From Thermococcus nautili (GTDB lineage: Archaea > Methanobacteriota_B > Thermococci > Thermococcales > Thermococcaceae): a DNA stretch of 64,000 bases. The stretch spans positions 1,364,001 through 1,428,000 of the forward strand of contig NZ_CP007264.1 in assembly GCF_000585495.1 (NCBI RefSeq), read 5' to 3'. The position numbers were made by a program, and so were the translations under genes. The notes under the pieces were generated by a model. The model saw only the letters and a program-made list of their open reading frames with translations. It was not told the origin of the DNA and did no database searches. Below, piece by piece: positions 9,432 to 18,568 of the stretch. Position 1 is the first letter of the stretch. Every line of letters begins with the position of its first letter.

Positions 9432-9683
9432 ATGAGCGAGCTGATTCAGCAGATTGTGCAGGTTCTCAAGGAGCAGGTCGTCCAGGACACCGTTGTTCCC
9501 AGGAACATAAGGCGCGCCGCCGAGCAGGCCATAGAGGTTCTCCTCGACGAGAGCAAGGAGCCCGCGGTTAGGGCGGCCGATGCAATAGCCATTCTCGAGG
9601 AGATTAGCGAGGACCCGAACATGCCCATGCACACGAGGACCATCATATGGGAAGTTCTCGGTGCCCTCGAGCAGGTTAAGTGA
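9432..9683 (+). CDS. UPF0147 family small helical protein
   Basis: An all-helical 83-residue protein matching archaeal family UPF0147 (core [44 protein letters not shown] read in pieces). It is widely conserved in Archaea and of unknown function. A strong GGGGGTGAT site precedes ATG 9432. It converges with the aldolase gene. Confidence 0.85.
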   Translation: MSELIQQIVQVLKEQVVQDTVVPRNIRRAAEQAIEVLLDESKEPAVRAADAIAILEEISEDPNMPMHTRTIIWEVLGALEQVK

Positions 9684-9700
9684 GCCTTTGATTTTTCCGC

Positions 9701-10258
9701 TCATTTCCTGCTCATGTACCACAGCTTGGCGCTCTCCTCAACCAGCTCCGCCTTGTAAAAAGCTTCTCTCAGGCTTTTTCCGACGGTCACGATTCCGTGC
9801 TTCGCCATCAGAACCGCGTCCGCACCCTTCAAAGCTTCTGCCGTGACTTCCGCGAGCTCCTCGGTTCCCGCCGGTCTGAACGGCGCTATTGGAATTCTCC
9901 CAAGGTAGAGCTCGGCCTCGGGCGTTATTATCGGCAGTTCGCCTTCGAGGAGGGTCGAGGCGACTATCGAGTAAGGCGGGTGGAGGTGGGCTATTGCCTT
10001 AACGTCCGGCCTCGCTCTGTAAACGGCCAGATGGAGCCTGTACTCGGAGGAGGGCCTAACGCCAGAGAGCTGGTTTCCGCTGAGGTCTACCACGGCCACC
10101 TGTTCCTCGGTCATCTCATCCATAACGGCTCCGGTCGCCTTGATGAACACCAAATTCCCGACGCGGACGCTCAGGTTCCCGCCGAATGCTGCAGTTAAAC
10201 CGCGCTCGTGGGCCTTTCTTGAGTAGAGAACGAGCTGGCGTTTTGCTATTCGGGTCAT
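9701..10258 (-). CDS. Class II aldolase (L-fuculose-1-phosphate aldolase family)
   Basis: A zinc aldolase of 185 residues in the AraD/FucA/adducin fold. The metal ligands are in HLHPPYS (two His) with a further His in AKHGIVTVG, and the catalytic Glu is in SSEYRLH. FucA-type members split sugar-1-phosphates into dihydroxyacetone phosphate and an aldehyde. Archaeal members may act in deoxysugar or pentose metabolism. ATG 10258 follows GAGGTGATT; a GTG at 10267 is less likely. It overlaps or abuts the zinc-ribbon gene upstream and is probably co-transcribed with it. Confidence 0.8.
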   Translation of the reverse strand: MTRIAKRQLVLYSRKAHERGLTAAFGGNLSVRVGNLVFIKATGAVMDEMTEEQVAVVDLSGNQLSGVRPSSEYRLHLAVYRARPDVKAIAHLHPPYSIVASTLLEGELPIITPEAELYLGRIPIAPFRPAGTEELAEVTAEALKGADAVLMAKHGIVTVGKSLREAFYKAELVEESAKLWYMSRK

Positions 10259-10263
10259 GAGAA

Positions 10264-10830
10264 TCACCTCACCTTAACACCGTAGCCGCAGTCCAGACAG
10301 AGGGCCCGCTTACCGCGCCACGCGAGCTCACCGCCGCAGAGGGGGCACGTGTCGAGGTTTCCGGCCTCTTTCCAGCGCTCGAAGGTTTCGCTGTCTATGA
10401 CGAGATAAACCCCGTCCTTTTCCGCCTCGAAGTCGCCCAGAACGGGGGTGCTTTCGAGTTCGCCGGTTTCGAGGTTAACTATCACCGGCTCGAGGCCGAT
10501 GTTGCCCTCGTACTCCAAATCGTTCGCGGGCAGTATCTCAAGGATAAGAGAGTTGAGCTTTCTGTCGTGGTACGCTATTACCTCGAGCGCGTCGCTCACC
10601 TCTCCGCTCGCGGGGATTACATCAACGACCAGGCTCTCTCTCGGAAAGAGTAGCACTACGACGTCCCTGCTCCTGAGCAGGGCGAGGCCCTTGCCCATAT
10701 AGAGCTCTTCAAGGCCGAGCTCCTTCAGGAATTCCCTGACCTCGTCTCCGCTTGGAAGGCGCTTTTCCGTGACCATGACGTTCATCATTCTCTTCGCGAG
10801 CGGAACCGCGACGGTTATCGGCTCTTCCAT
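10264..10830 (-). CDS. Conserved archaeal protein with C-terminal zinc ribbon
   Basis: The 188-residue product ends in a rubredoxin-type zinc ribbon (CPLCGG and CLDCGYG, the last 30 residues). Before it lies an alpha/beta region I cannot assign. The frame extends upstream through tRNA-Tyr, so I placed the start at ATG 10830, just downstream of the TATA box at 10862-10869. It sits in front of the aldolase in a two-gene unit. The function is unknown. Confidence 0.7.
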   Translation of the reverse strand: MEEPITVAVPLAKRMMNVMVTEKRLPSGDEVREFLKELGLEELYMGKGLALLRSRDVVVLLFPRESLVVDVIPASGEVSDALEVIAYHDRKLNSLILEILPANDLEYEGNIGLEPVIVNLETGELESTPVLGDFEAEKDGVYLVIDSETFERWKEAGNLDTCPLCGGELAWRGKRALCLDCGYGVKVR

Positions 10831-10861
10831 TTTCCTCACCGCCGATATTCGGAGGGAAAAA

Positions 10862-10869
10862 TTTATAAA
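10862..10869. promoter_or_regulatory. Palindromic TATA box between tRNA-Tyr and the zinc-ribbon gene
   Basis: TTTATAAA reads the same on both strands. It lies about 26 bases from a likely start near 10839 for the minus-strand gene and about 43 bases before tRNA-Tyr on the plus strand. No other TATA box is evident for either gene. Confidence 0.5.
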
Positions 10870-10908
10870 CCTGCCCCGGGGATAATGGTTCGGGCCAAGC
10901 AGTAGGGT

Positions 10909-10986
10909 CCCGCGGTAGCCTAGCCTGGGAGTGGCGGCGGACTGTAGATCCGCAGGTCCCCGGTTCAAATCCGGGCCGCGGGACCA
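10909..10986 (+). tRNA. tRNA-Tyr (GTA)
   Basis: A 78-base cloverleaf with acceptor stem CCCGCGG/CCGCGGG. Anticodon stem and loop GCGGA-CTGTAGA-TCCGC reads GTA, the T arm is CCCCGGTTCAAATCCGGG, and CCA is encoded. There is no intron. The stretch 10987-11124 after it holds nothing else that I recognise. Confidence 0.96.
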
Positions 10987-11124
10987 CCAGAATTCTAAGC
11001 GCTTCTTGATGTCTTAAAAACAAAAACTGCTGGTAGCGTTTTCATCTGTTGTTCTCGAAAGAAGCATGTAAAAGAGCGTTTAAACCGTCTAGCGGTCCAA
11101 AAGTTAAAAAGAAATCCCTTCGGT

Positions 11125-11550
11125 TCACTTCATTCTCTCGAGGATTATCGCCGGGCAGACCTTGGTGACGCCCTCAATCCTGCCGATTTTGTTTGAGATT
11201 ATATCCGATAGGTCCTCCCCGTCCCTGGCCCAAATCTCGGCCATTATCATGTGGTCACCGCTCGTCAAGTAAACGTGCCTCACGAAGTCGAACTCCTTGA
11301 GCTTGCTGGCGACCTCAAAAATCTTCTCCGGCTTGGTGTCTATCCCGGTGATGCTCACGAGGTTGTAGCCGAGCTTCGATGGGTCCACAACTATGGTGTA
11401 CTGCTTTATCACTCCTGCCTCCTCAAGCGCCTTGACGCGCTTCCTAACTGCCGTCTCGCTTATGCCGAGAACCTTCGCTATCTCCGTGAAAGGTGTCCTC
11501 GCGTCCTTGGTGAGCATGTCGAGTATAATCTTATCCCTCTCGTCCAGCAT
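11125..11550 (-). CDS. lrpA: Lrp/AsnC family transcription regulator LrpA
   Basis: The 141-residue protein has an N-terminal helix-turn-helix (about residues 20-45, [26 protein letters not shown]) and a C-terminal RAM ligand/oligomerisation domain ([32 protein letters not shown]). It closely resembles Pyrococcus LrpA, a repressor of its own gene. AGGTGGTGG precedes ATG 11550. The promoter region contains the palindrome CCTTAATAAGG (11586-11596), a likely TATA/operator overlap for autoregulation. Confidence 0.9.
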   Translation of the reverse strand: MLDERDKIILDMLTKDARTPFTEIAKVLGISETAVRKRVKALEEAGVIKQYTIVVDPSKLGYNLVSITGIDTKPEKIFEVASKLKEFDFVRHVYLTSGDHMIMAEIWARDGEDLSDIISNKIGRIEGVTKVCPAIILERMK

Positions 11551-11611
11551 AATCCACCACCTAAGTTCTAATTACGCACCCATTCCTTATTAAGGTATCG
11601 GTCTTTTTGGT

Positions 11612-12868
11612 TTATGTATCGAACTTCTTCAATTCAATCACGGCCTCAACGTGGGGTGTGTGCGGGAACATATCGAGACCGACGGCGCTCTCAATCCTGT
11701 ATTTCTCCCTCAAAGCCGAGAGGTTCTCGGCGAGCGTTTTGGGATTGCACGATACGTAGATTAGCCTCTCCGGTTCGTCTTTTAAGATTTTCCGGATTAG
11801 CTTCGGGTGGAGGCCCGCCCTCGGCGGGTCAACTATCACGGTGTCGTAGTTTGAAAGGTCCTCCACGTCCCTATCGCTCCCCACCCTGAACTGGGCGTTT
11901 ACCCCGTTTATTTCGGCGTTTCTGTTGGCCATCTCGACTGCAAAGGGGTTAATCTCGACCCCCTCGACGGCAAAGCCCCTCTTGGCGAGGTAAACGCCGA
12001 AAGTGCCGACGCCGGAGTAGAGGTCAAGAACCCTTTCGCCGTCGGCGAGCTCCGCCACCTTTCTGACGAGGTTGACAGCTTGATAGCTGTTGGTCTGGAA
12101 GAAGCTGTTGGGGTGGATGAGGTAAGTCACGTCGTCGAGTTTCTCCCTTATGAATGGCTCGCCCCAGAAGCGTTCGACGTCGCCGTAGGAAACGTCGCTC
12201 TCGCTCCTGTTGACGCTCCAGTAGAGAGATGTGGCAAATGGGAAGTGGTCAGGGAAGGACTCCGGAAGGGCTCCCTCCTTCGTCACGAGGTTCACCATGA
12301 GCTCGCCGGTGAATTTCCCCTCGCGGATGACGATGTATCTCAAAAAGCCCTCGTTCTTCCGTATGTCGTAGAGTGAAAGCTTCTCGTCCTCGATGAACTC
12401 TCGCAGGGCCTTCAGAACCCTTCTGCTCGCATCGCCGAAGACGGGGCACTCGGCTATGTCAACGGCCTCCCACCACGTCCCGTAGCGCCTGAACCCTATC
12501 CCAGTTGTCGAAATGACAACATCAATCCTGTTTCTATGGCCGTATATCTTTGGCGAGGGAATAACCTCGACGTCAAGACCGAGATACTTTGAGAGTTTTG
12601 ATGCCTTGAAGCGGAGCTGTTCCTCATAGGGCAGGTGCTGGAGCAGACAGCCGCCGCACCTTCCGAAGTAGGGGCACTTTGGTTCGGTTCTGATTCCAGA
12701 GGGCTCTATTAGCTCAAATTCAGTCGCTATGAGCTTCCTCTTTTTTCTCCTCCATTTTCTGACTTCCACGAGGTCTCCTGGTGCCGTGTGCGGAACGAGG
12801 ATTTCCCGCTTTCCTGCCCGAAGAACGCCCAGCCCATCGTCGCTCAGCCTCTCTATAACTCCCCTCAT
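11612..12868 (-). CDS. 23S rRNA/tRNA (uracil-C5)-methyltransferase, RumA/TrmA type
   Basis: This 418-residue enzyme has an N-terminal TRAM domain (residues 1-60) and four iron-sulfur cysteines (Cys65, Cys71, Cys74, Cys141). A SAM-binding Rossmann fold (LDLYSGVGTFGVYL) follows. The catalytic Cys374 is in YVSCNPKTL and the general base Glu408 is in HVEAVIEL. Thermococcales carry two paralogues, one for tRNA U54 and one for 23S rRNA, and I cannot tell which this is. ATG 12868 is a leaderless start: the TATA box at 12891-12898 is centred about 26 bases upstream. Confidence 0.87.
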   Translation of the reverse strand: MRGVIERLSDDGLGVLRAGKREILVPHTAPGDLVEVRKWRRKKRKLIATEFELIEPSGIRTEPKCPYFGRCGGCLLQHLPYEEQLRFKASKLSKYLGLDVEVIPSPKIYGHRNRIDVVISTTGIGFRRYGTWWEAVDIAECPVFGDASRRVLKALREFIEDEKLSLYDIRKNEGFLRYIVIREGKFTGELMVNLVTKEGALPESFPDHFPFATSLYWSVNRSESDVSYGDVERFWGEPFIREKLDDVTYLIHPNSFFQTNSYQAVNLVRKVAELADGERVLDLYSGVGTFGVYLAKRGFAVEGVEINPFAVEMANRNAEINGVNAQFRVGSDRDVEDLSNYDTVIVDPPRAGLHPKLIRKILKDEPERLIYVSCNPKTLAENLSALREKYRIESAVGLDMFPHTPHVEAVIELKKFDT

Positions 12869-12890
12869 GGCCGGCGATGCTCGCCGCCGC

Positions 12891-12898
12891 TTATAAAC
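12891..12898 (-). promoter_or_regulatory. TATA box giving a leaderless m5U methyltransferase mRNA
   Basis: GTTTATAA on the minus strand is centred 26 bases before the ATG at 12868, predicting that transcription begins at the start codon. Confidence 0.6.
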
Positions 12899-12988
12899 CT
12901 GCCCATTGATGGGCCTTTGAACGTTCGCCAAAAGTGTTCACGGAAGGTTTATTTAGTTCGAGAGCGTATTACTATCGGTGCCGGGTTC

Positions 12989-13204
12989 ATGTTTGGGCGC
13001 CGTAAGGATATAGTCTACAAGGTTTTGGCAACCAAGAAGAGGGCCGTTGCCCTGCAGAACCTCAGCGCGGAGCTTGAAACGCCCGCTCCGGCCCTGCTCA
13101 AGACCGTTCGGGAGCTGGAGTCCGAGGGCCTCGTTGAGGTCTTCTACGGCCGCGAGAAGGCGGCCATCATGGTGAAGGCCAAGACGCTTGAGGACTACAT
13201 TTGA
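12989..13204 (+). CDS. Small winged-helix protein
   Basis: A 71-residue protein forming a single winged helix-turn-helix (KVLATKKRAVALQNLSAELETPAPALLKTVRELESEGLVEV, in pieces). The frame is open far upstream, but a TATA-like GGTTTATTTAG (12946-12956) and the family-like start support ATG 12989. It lies 46 bases before the ParA/MinD-type ATPase and is probably co-transcribed, so it may be a DNA-binding partner or a regulator of that gene. Confidence 0.7.
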   Translation: MFGRRKDIVYKVLATKKRAVALQNLSAELETPAPALLKTVRELESEGLVEVFYGREKAAIMVKAKTLEDYI

Positions 13205-13250
13205 CCTTCAATCATTTTCTTTGAATCAACGGGAATGGGAGAAATGCTTT

Positions 13251-14078
13251 ATGGTTGCGATAGTGGTTACTGGGCGAGGTGGGGCCGGGAAGACAACGAT
13301 GACGGCCAACCTCTCGACCTACTTCTCGGGCATAGGTCTGAGAACCCTTGCAATAGACGGCGACCTTTACCTTCCGAAGCTCGCCTTTCACTTCGGGATA
13401 TACAATCCGATAACGAACCTTCACACGCTCTTGAAGAAGGAGGACTCAAGACTCGAGGAGTCCATATACCGGGATGTAAGAACGGGCGTTGACGTTCTCC
13501 CCGGGAGCTCAAAGCTCTACGATATCCTAGATATAGACCAGAGGCGGCTCAGGCAGATAGTGATGGACGTCCAGACCAGGTACGACGTTACGCTGATTGA
13601 CTCGCCCGTGGGGATTCCCTTCGACACAATCTCAACGTTTCGGCTGGCGGAGTATCAGCTAATCATAATCGAGGTGGAGCGGGGCCCGATTCACTCATTC
13701 CACAGGATGGTGGAGAACGAGGTCGAGAAGCTCAAGGCCCTCGGTGAGGCCTACGGCCTCAAGGTCGGTGTGCTGATAAACAAGGTTCGCGAGGCCGAGC
13801 CGGTAATAGATGGCATAGTGAACTTCCTTGAGGGGAGCTTCAACATTCCCGTCGTTGGAATCGTTGCCCATGACCCCGCGGTTCCGGCGAGCCAGAACGA
13901 GGGGATTCCGGTCATAGCCTTCTCCCCGCACGCGAGGGCGTCAAAGGACATAACGACCGCGGGAAGGGTTCTGAGCGAGTGGGTCTTTGGGAGAAGGGAA
14001 AAGAAGAGCCTCTGGGAGAGGATAAAGGAGGCCTTTCTGTCAGTCCTTCATGGAGTCCCTTCTGGCGAAAAGCTCTGA
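13251..14078 (+). CDS. MinD/ParA-type P-loop ATPase with altered Walker A
   Basis: A 275-residue member of the SIMIBI class. Its Walker [10 protein letters not shown] (residues 8-16) has Arg9 in place of the signature lysine normally found in MinD and ParA. Walker B-like LIDSPVG and the switch [11 protein letters not shown] follow. The C-terminal basic helix ([12 protein letters not shown]) could be an amphipathic membrane-targeting helix as in MinD. GGGAG lies before ATG 13251. The small winged-helix gene precedes it. It may position a complex or partition cargo; the target is unknown. It converges with pyrE, overlapping by 39 bases. Confidence 0.78.
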   Translation: MVAIVVTGRGGAGKTTMTANLSTYFSGIGLRTLAIDGDLYLPKLAFHFGIYNPITNLHTLLKKEDSRLEESIYRDVRTGVDVLPGSSKLYDILDIDQRRLRQIVMDVQTRYDVTLIDSPVGIPFDTISTFRLAEYQLIIIEVERGPIHSFHRMVENEVEKLKALGEAYGLKVGVLINKVREAEPVIDGIVNFLEGSFNIPVVGIVAHDPAVPASQNEGIPVIAFSPHARASKDITTAGRVLSEWVFGRREKKSLWERIKEAFLSVLHGVPSGEKL

Positions 14079-14588
14079 GACCGTGACGAGGGGTGCAAAG
14101 AGGTAGTCTCCGAGGTTCTCGCGGGCGCCTTCTTCCCGGTCCACTACGACGAGGATAGCGGATACCTTTGCCCCCTGATTCTCAAGAACCTTCGCCGAGC
14201 GGAGGACGCTTCCCCCGGTGGTTGTCACGTCCTCGACGAGGAGAACCTTATCCCCCGGCCTCACTTCGCCCTCAATCTGGCTCCCCGTGCCGTGTCCCTT
14301 CGGCTTCTTCCTGACGATTACGAGGGGCTTTCCAGTTTCGAGCGAGAGGGCCGTCGCTATGGGAACCGCGCCGAGCTCCGGGCCTGCAACGCGGTCAAAC
14401 TCGACTCCAAGTTCCTCAGCCTTCTCCTTCATTAGCTCGGCGATGAGCTTCAAAACTTTGGGGTTGGTGATGAGCTTCTTGACGTTGATGTAGTAGTCGC
14501 TCTCCTTTCCGGACGTCAGGACGAAGTGACCGAAGAGGATTGCCCCCTCCCTGAAGAAGGCCTCGATGAGCTCATCTTTCTTTCCCAT
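14040..14588 (-). CDS. pyrE: Orotate phosphoribosyltransferase
   Basis: This 182-residue type I phosphoribosyltransferase makes orotidine 5'-phosphate from orotate and PRPP. The PRPP loop [14 protein letters not shown] and the flexible-loop region ([15 protein letters not shown]) are intact. The frame is open upstream but similarity starts at [12 protein letters not shown], hence ATG 14588. A TATA-like element lies at about 14610-14618 (CTTAAAAA on the plus strand). Confidence 0.92.
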   Translation of the reverse strand: MGKKDELIEAFFREGAILFGHFVLTSGKESDYYINVKKLITNPKVLKLIAELMKEKAEELGVEFDRVAGPELGAVPIATALSLETGKPLVIVRKKPKGHGTGSQIEGEVRPGDKVLLVEDVTTTGGSVLRSAKVLENQGAKVSAILVVVDREEGARENLGDYLFAPLVTVSELFARRDSMKD

Positions 14589-14711
14589 TGAAACCACCGG
14601 TGGGTTTTGGCAGGGTCTCTTAAAAACGTGATGGAAGTAGGGGTCAAGTTGACATAAACTAATCAACCGAAAACTTTAAGTTACCACTGTCAAAAGTTAG
14701 TCGGTGGTTGA

Positions 14712-15512
14712 ATGCTCGGGGTACTGCTCGTCGTTGGCTACGTACTCATCGCGCTCGCGGTTGGGGTTAGCGTGTTTCTCAAAACGCTGTCCTGGCTCGC
14801 GGAGACGGACAGGGCAATATTCCCCCTACCACTCCGCTCGGCTATGGGCTGGGGAATCTTGGCGTTTCTGGTTGCCCTGACCCTCGAGGCGCTCGCCTTA
14901 TACCCGTTCTGGGGTACTCCCACGGCCCTCCTAATCCTCGCCCTCGTGGTGGGTCCCATCGAGGAAGGCGCTAAGCTAATCCCCTTCATCGCCAAAAAGG
15001 ACGAGAGCGTACTGACCCGGTGGCACCTCACCATAAAAACGGCACTGGCCTTCGGCTTCATAGAGGCGGTCATGTACTTCATACTCCTCGTCTCCATGGG
15101 GAACATAATCGGCGCCCTCTTCAGGACGATAGTCATCATGTTCCACGTTGCCTGGACCGCGATAGCACTGGAAGAGGCCCTCAAAGGGTCCCTCGCGTGG
15201 GGCTACCTCAAGGCGGCCCTGATTCACAGCCTCTATGATGCACCCCTCCTACTGTTGTACACCAGCGGAGCCCTTGCAGGCGTCGTTTCCCTCGTAAGCG
15301 TTGTTGTTCTCGTGTACCTCCACAACTCGGTTGACGGTGCCTTCGAATTCGCGGTGAGCTACGCGAGGAAAGCCGTCGCCCGGAGGAATGAAAGCGACGC
15401 CGAGGAGTACTCGGAAGAAACGCCGATGGAAAACGGTGAAACCTGGGAAAACGGTGAGAGGGTGGAAAATAACGAAGAGGAGAACTCTTGGGAACTCACC
15501 GCTTCGCCTTGA
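14712..15512 (+). CDS. PrsW-family intramembrane protease
   Basis: A multi-pass 266-residue membrane protein with all PrsW hallmark residues in helices: Glu84-Glu85 with Lys88 ([11 protein letters not shown]), Glu118 ([10 protein letters not shown]), His145 (MFHVAWTA) and His172 (LIHSLYD). Bacterial PrsW cleaves an anti-sigma factor; archaeal substrates are unknown. About 45 C-terminal residues form an acidic, Asn/Glu-rich cytoplasmic tail. TATA-like CTTTAAGTT at 14675-14683 and GGTGGTTGA before ATG 14712 support the start. It converges with DNA ligase, overlapping by 17 bases. Confidence 0.85.
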   Translation: MLGVLLVVGYVLIALAVGVSVFLKTLSWLAETDRAIFPLPLRSAMGWGILAFLVALTLEALALYPFWGTPTALLILALVVGPIEEGAKLIPFIAKKDESVLTRWHLTIKTALAFGFIEAVMYFILLVSMGNIIGALFRTIVIMFHVAWTAIALEEALKGSLAWGYLKAALIHSLYDAPLLLLYTSGALAGVVSLVSVVVLVYLHNSVDGAFEFAVSYARKAVARRNESDAEEYSEETPMENGETWENGERVENNEEENSWELTASP

Positions 15513-17175
15513 ACCTCTCCTGGAGCTCGTAGAGCTGGGCGACCCTCTCTATGGTGTCGGCCTCCTCCGGGCTTTTATCTTCCCTCAGCGCCACGTAGCG
15601 CGGGAAGCGAAGCGCGAAACCGCTCTTATACTTGGGGCTCTTCTGTATCTCCTGGTAGGTGACCTCGATGACGACCTTGGGCTCAATCTCGACGAACTTG
15701 CCCTCTTCACGGACAATCAGGGGCTTGAGCATCTTGGTGAACTCGACCAAATCTTCATCGGTGAAACCGCTCCCGACCTTGCCCACCGGGACGAACTCAC
15801 CGCTCTCGGGGTCGTAGGCCGCAACGAGGAACGAGCCGAGCAGGTGCGCGCGCCTGCCCTCGCCCCATTCGGCTCCGATAATGACGAGGTCAAGGTTCTC
15901 CATCGTGGGCTTAATCTTCAGCCACTTCTTACCGCGGTTTCCGGGCTCGTAGATGGAGTCCAGCCTCTTCGCCATCAGGCCCTCGTGGCCGAGCTCAAGG
16001 GCCCTCTTGTAGAACTCCTCGGCCTCTTCAACCTTCTTCGTAACGAGCTGTTCGGCGAGCTTTATCTTATCGCTTTCCTCGACGCTCTCCTCGAGCTTCT
16101 TCCTTCTCTCTGCGAACTTCGTGTCGATGAGGCTTTCCCCATCAACGTAGAGGATGTCGAAGAGGTTGAGCTCGAGCGGAATCTTCTCAATCATCTCCTC
16201 GATGTTGTACTTCCTCCTGAACCTCCTGAGGACGTACTGGAAGGGTCTTGGACGACCATTCTCTCCGACGGCAACCAGCTCGCCCTCGACTATGACCTTA
16301 GAAGGCTTCAGGGAGGCCTTTACAGCCTCAACTATCTCAGGAATCGAGCGGGTGACGTTCTCAAGCCTCCTCGAGTAGATTATCACCCTGTCCCCATCGC
16401 GGTGGACCTGAACGCGCGCGCCGTCGTACTTAATCTCGAAGGCCGCCTCACCGCCCATCTCGATTAGCGCTTCCTTGACGTTGGCGGCGTTCTGGGCAAG
16501 CATCGGCCTTATCGGCTTCCCAATCTGTATGCTGACCTTTGAGAGTCCCTCGTTCCCCTCGAGCTTTGCAACCTTCGCCACGTAGCCGAAGTCGCTCGTG
16601 AGCATGTAGGCTCTCTCGACGAGCTCTGGCTTCACCTTGAAGGCCTCCGCTATGGCATCGCGCAGGATTCCCTCGGCGACGCCCGTCCTCATCGTTCCGA
16701 GGACGGTTCTGGCTATGTACTTGCCCTCCTCGGGTTGAGCATCCATGAAGAGATTTGCTAAGTACTTCATCTTCCTGTCCTGGCTCCCCTCTCCGCTCGC
16801 CTCGGCAACCTTAACGAAGGTGCTGTAGACGCGCTTTATCGTGAGGGGCTGGCTGAAAAAGCTCTTCTGCTTCCTCTTCTTTAGAGCCAGAGCCACGCTC
16901 TCGCCCAAATCGCCGGTGTCCTTAATCGAGTTCTCGATTTCCCTCTCGGGGACGCCGGTTGCCATCGAAACGGCCCTTATGAGAAGCTTCTCGCCGACGC
17001 CGAGCTCGCGCTCGTCCCAATCGGGGAAGACCTTGCCGAGAATCAGGTAGGGGACTATCTCGAGCAAATCGTCGGGCGTTTTCTTGAGGAAGTCTGCCAC
17101 AAACTTCGTCTTGAGCGTTTTGAGCGTGGTCTTCTCAAGCCTCCGGTAGAGTTCGGCCAGCTCGGAGTACTTCAT
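15496..17175 (-). CDS. lig: ATP-dependent DNA ligase
   Basis: A 559-residue replicative DNA ligase of the normal thermococcal length. It has an N-terminal DNA-binding domain, an adenylation domain with nucleophile Lys249 in [10 protein letters not shown], and a C-terminal OB domain (WLKIKP, GLMAKRL). It seals nicks between Okazaki fragments. Start ATG 17175 ([10 protein letters not shown]) lies just after GGTGGGTGAC; an in-frame start at 17202 is open but less likely. Confidence 0.95.
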   Translation of the reverse strand: MKYSELAELYRRLEKTTLKTLKTKFVADFLKKTPDDLLEIVPYLILGKVFPDWDERELGVGEKLLIRAVSMATGVPEREIENSIKDTGDLGESVALALKKRKQKSFFSQPLTIKRVYSTFVKVAEASGEGSQDRKMKYLANLFMDAQPEEGKYIARTVLGTMRTGVAEGILRDAIAEAFKVKPELVERAYMLTSDFGYVAKVAKLEGNEGLSKVSIQIGKPIRPMLAQNAANVKEALIEMGGEAAFEIKYDGARVQVHRDGDRVIIYSRRLENVTRSIPEIVEAVKASLKPSKVIVEGELVAVGENGRPRPFQYVLRRFRRKYNIEEMIEKIPLELNLFDILYVDGESLIDTKFAERRKKLEESVEESDKIKLAEQLVTKKVEEAEEFYKRALELGHEGLMAKRLDSIYEPGNRGKKWLKIKPTMENLDLVIIGAEWGEGRRAHLLGSFLVAAYDPESGEFVPVGKVGSGFTDEDLVEFTKMLKPLIVREEGKFVEIEPKVVIEVTYQEIQKSPKYKSGFALRFPRYVALREDKSPEEADTIERVAQLYELQERFKAKR

Positions 17176-17239
17176 GTCACCCACTCTCACCACCGAAACC
17201 AATACGGCGAGGGGGATAAAAGGGTTGTTGGGCCAAGCG

Positions 17240-17247
17240 TTAAATAG
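17240..17247 (+). promoter_or_regulatory. TATA box aligned with the small frame at 17269
   Basis: TTAAATAG is centred about 26 bases before ATG 17269, so transcription should begin at that codon and not at the downstream ATG 17325 of the nucleotidyltransferase frame. Confidence 0.6.
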
Positions 17248-17268
17248 GGGACTAACGTAATGACGACC

Positions 17269-17349
17269 ATGAACGTCGAGGAAGTAGAGCGCGAGCTCTA
17301 TGTGGCCGAGGAGATGGTTAGGAAATGGAAGCGCACGAACGGGCTTTAA
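17269..17349 (+). CDS. 26-residue frame overlapping the nucleotidyltransferase; likely its frameshifted N terminus
   Basis: The frame reads [16 protein letters not shown] and then [10 protein letters not shown] before TAA at 17347. Its ATG coincides with the predicted transcription start. It resembles the helical N-terminal extension seen on some minimal nucleotidyltransferases and overlaps the next frame by 25 bases. The downstream frame is closed by TAG at 17319-17321, so a shift would have to occur between 17322 and 17346. Either it is the displaced start of the downstream gene, or it is a short upstream cistron that couples translation. There is also an ATG at 17260. Confidence 0.45.
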   Translation: MNVEEVERELYVAEEMVRKWKRTNGL

Positions 17350-17630
17350 ACGACTTCCTTATGAGATTAAAGCGGAAGTTTGGGGATAGAATAGCTTCTG
17401 TTTACCTCTTCGGCTCCTACGCGAGGGGTAACTATGGAGAGGAGAGTGACATTGACCTTCTCGTCGTGGGAGACATAGCCCTTGACGACCTCATTGATGA
17501 CATCTTCGAAGTTCTCATGAAACACGGAGTTGTCCTCAACGTTATAGTTGAAAAACCGGAAGAGTTTGAGAGGTGGAGGGATACTTCCTTCCACAGAACC
17601 GTTCTCAGTGAGGGCGTGAAAATATATTAA
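17325..17630 (+). CDS. Minimal nucleotidyltransferase (MNT) domain protein
   Basis: The 101-residue protein carries the polymerase-beta-like signature [18 protein letters not shown], with Gly30-Ser31 and the metal-binding Asp42 and Asp44. MNT proteins are usually antitoxins that AMPylate or neutralise a HEPN ribonuclease partner, but no HEPN gene is adjacent. The promoter points to a start at 17269 in another frame, so this gene may be frameshifted or translationally coupled. It converges with pantoate kinase, overlapping by four bases. Confidence 0.75.
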   Translation: MEAHERALNDFLMRLKRKFGDRIASVYLFGSYARGNYGEESDIDLLVVGDIALDDLIDDIFEVLMKHGVVLNVIVEKPEEFERWRDTSFHRTVLSEGVKIY

Positions 17631-18529
17631 CCAACCCACCTCCCGACCTTCGGCTTCCCCTCGTGGATTTCTGCAACGTCGTATGAAACCTTGAGGTCGG
17701 CAAGGAGCGCCTTCGCGTTTTCAAGCTCCTTCTCCAGAACGAGCGCGAAGAGGCCCTTCCCGAGCATTATCATCGAGCTCGGATTCTTCAGAACCCTGTC
17801 GAGTTCCTTCGCCAGCTCAAGGAGCTCACCGGTGAGCAGGCCCGTCCTCTCGGCGAAAGCCCTTGCGAGGACCATTAGCCTCTCGGGCGTTGGCTCCTTC
17901 AGGAGTTCCTCCAGAGCCTTCCTTCCCTCGGCTTCTATTGCCTTCACGACGTCGCCGTCAAGAACTTCTTTAGTCGAGAGCTTTCCGAGGGGGACGACCA
18001 GAACGCGATAGTCCTCGAAGAACAGGTTGTCGGTAACCCCGATTCCGGGCCCGCCGGCCTTAACGCGAACTTCAATTCCCCCGGCGAGCTGGGCTATGAC
18101 ATCGCCGAGGCCTCCCCTGTGGGTCACCTCGGCCTCGTGGGCTATCTGAGACGCCCTAAGCCACGTCCCCCCGAAGGCGTAGCTCAGCGCTAAAGCCGTG
18201 CCGAGAGCGCCCCCCGCGCTGTTGCCGAAGCCGTGGCCGTTGGGAAAGTCGAAGTACTGCCAGATTTCAACCTCGCCGAGGAAATCGGAAGGAACGAGCC
18301 TCTCGGCGACGGAGTAGCTGATTACGGCTTCTTCTCTATTCACTGGCTCTCCGTTGAAGGCGATGTGGATATGCCTCTCCAGCGTTCCGGTCTCTACGCT
18401 TACGAAGACGTTTGTTCCCTTGTCGAGGTTGATTCCAGCGCCGAGCGAACCTGCCTTGAGCGGGTCATCGTGGAAGACCGGCACGAAGAAGGCCGTTATG
18501 TGGGCTGGAACGAACGCCCTGATGAGCAT
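17627..18529 (-). CDS. Pantoate kinase
   Basis: A GHMP kinase of 300 residues with the phosphate loop at residues 98-110 (GHGFGNSAGGALG). It matches the archaeal pantoate kinase described in Thermococcus kodakarensis, which phosphorylates pantoate in the archaeal coenzyme A pathway before phosphopantothenate synthetase acts. The N-terminal RAFVPAHITAFF segment is typical. It lies directly downstream (39 bases) of the ABC permease gene of the peptide locus, on the same strand. The functional link is probably accidental. Confidence 0.87.
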   Translation of the reverse strand: MLIRAFVPAHITAFFVPVFHDDPLKAGSLGAGINLDKGTNVFVSVETGTLERHIHIAFNGEPVNREEAVISYSVAERLVPSDFLGEVEIWQYFDFPNGHGFGNSAGGALGTALALSYAFGGTWLRASQIAHEAEVTHRGGLGDVIAQLAGGIEVRVKAGGPGIGVTDNLFFEDYRVLVVPLGKLSTKEVLDGDVVKAIEAEGRKALEELLKEPTPERLMVLARAFAERTGLLTGELLELAKELDRVLKNPSSMIMLGKGLFALVLEKELENAKALLADLKVSYDVAEIHEGKPKVGRWVG

Positions 18530-18568
18530 TGCACCACCGAAAAAAGTTGGGGAGGGCCCTTAAAAAGC

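Noticed and set aside
12901-12914. Short palindrome GCCCAT-TG-ATGGGC as an operator
   Set aside because: The loop is too short for a hairpin, and position alone, between two promoters, is not enough support.
14712-15512. PrsW protease as the leader peptidase of the sactipeptide
   Set aside because: It lies 6 kb away in another transcription unit and the family cuts within membranes; nothing links it to the peptide locus.
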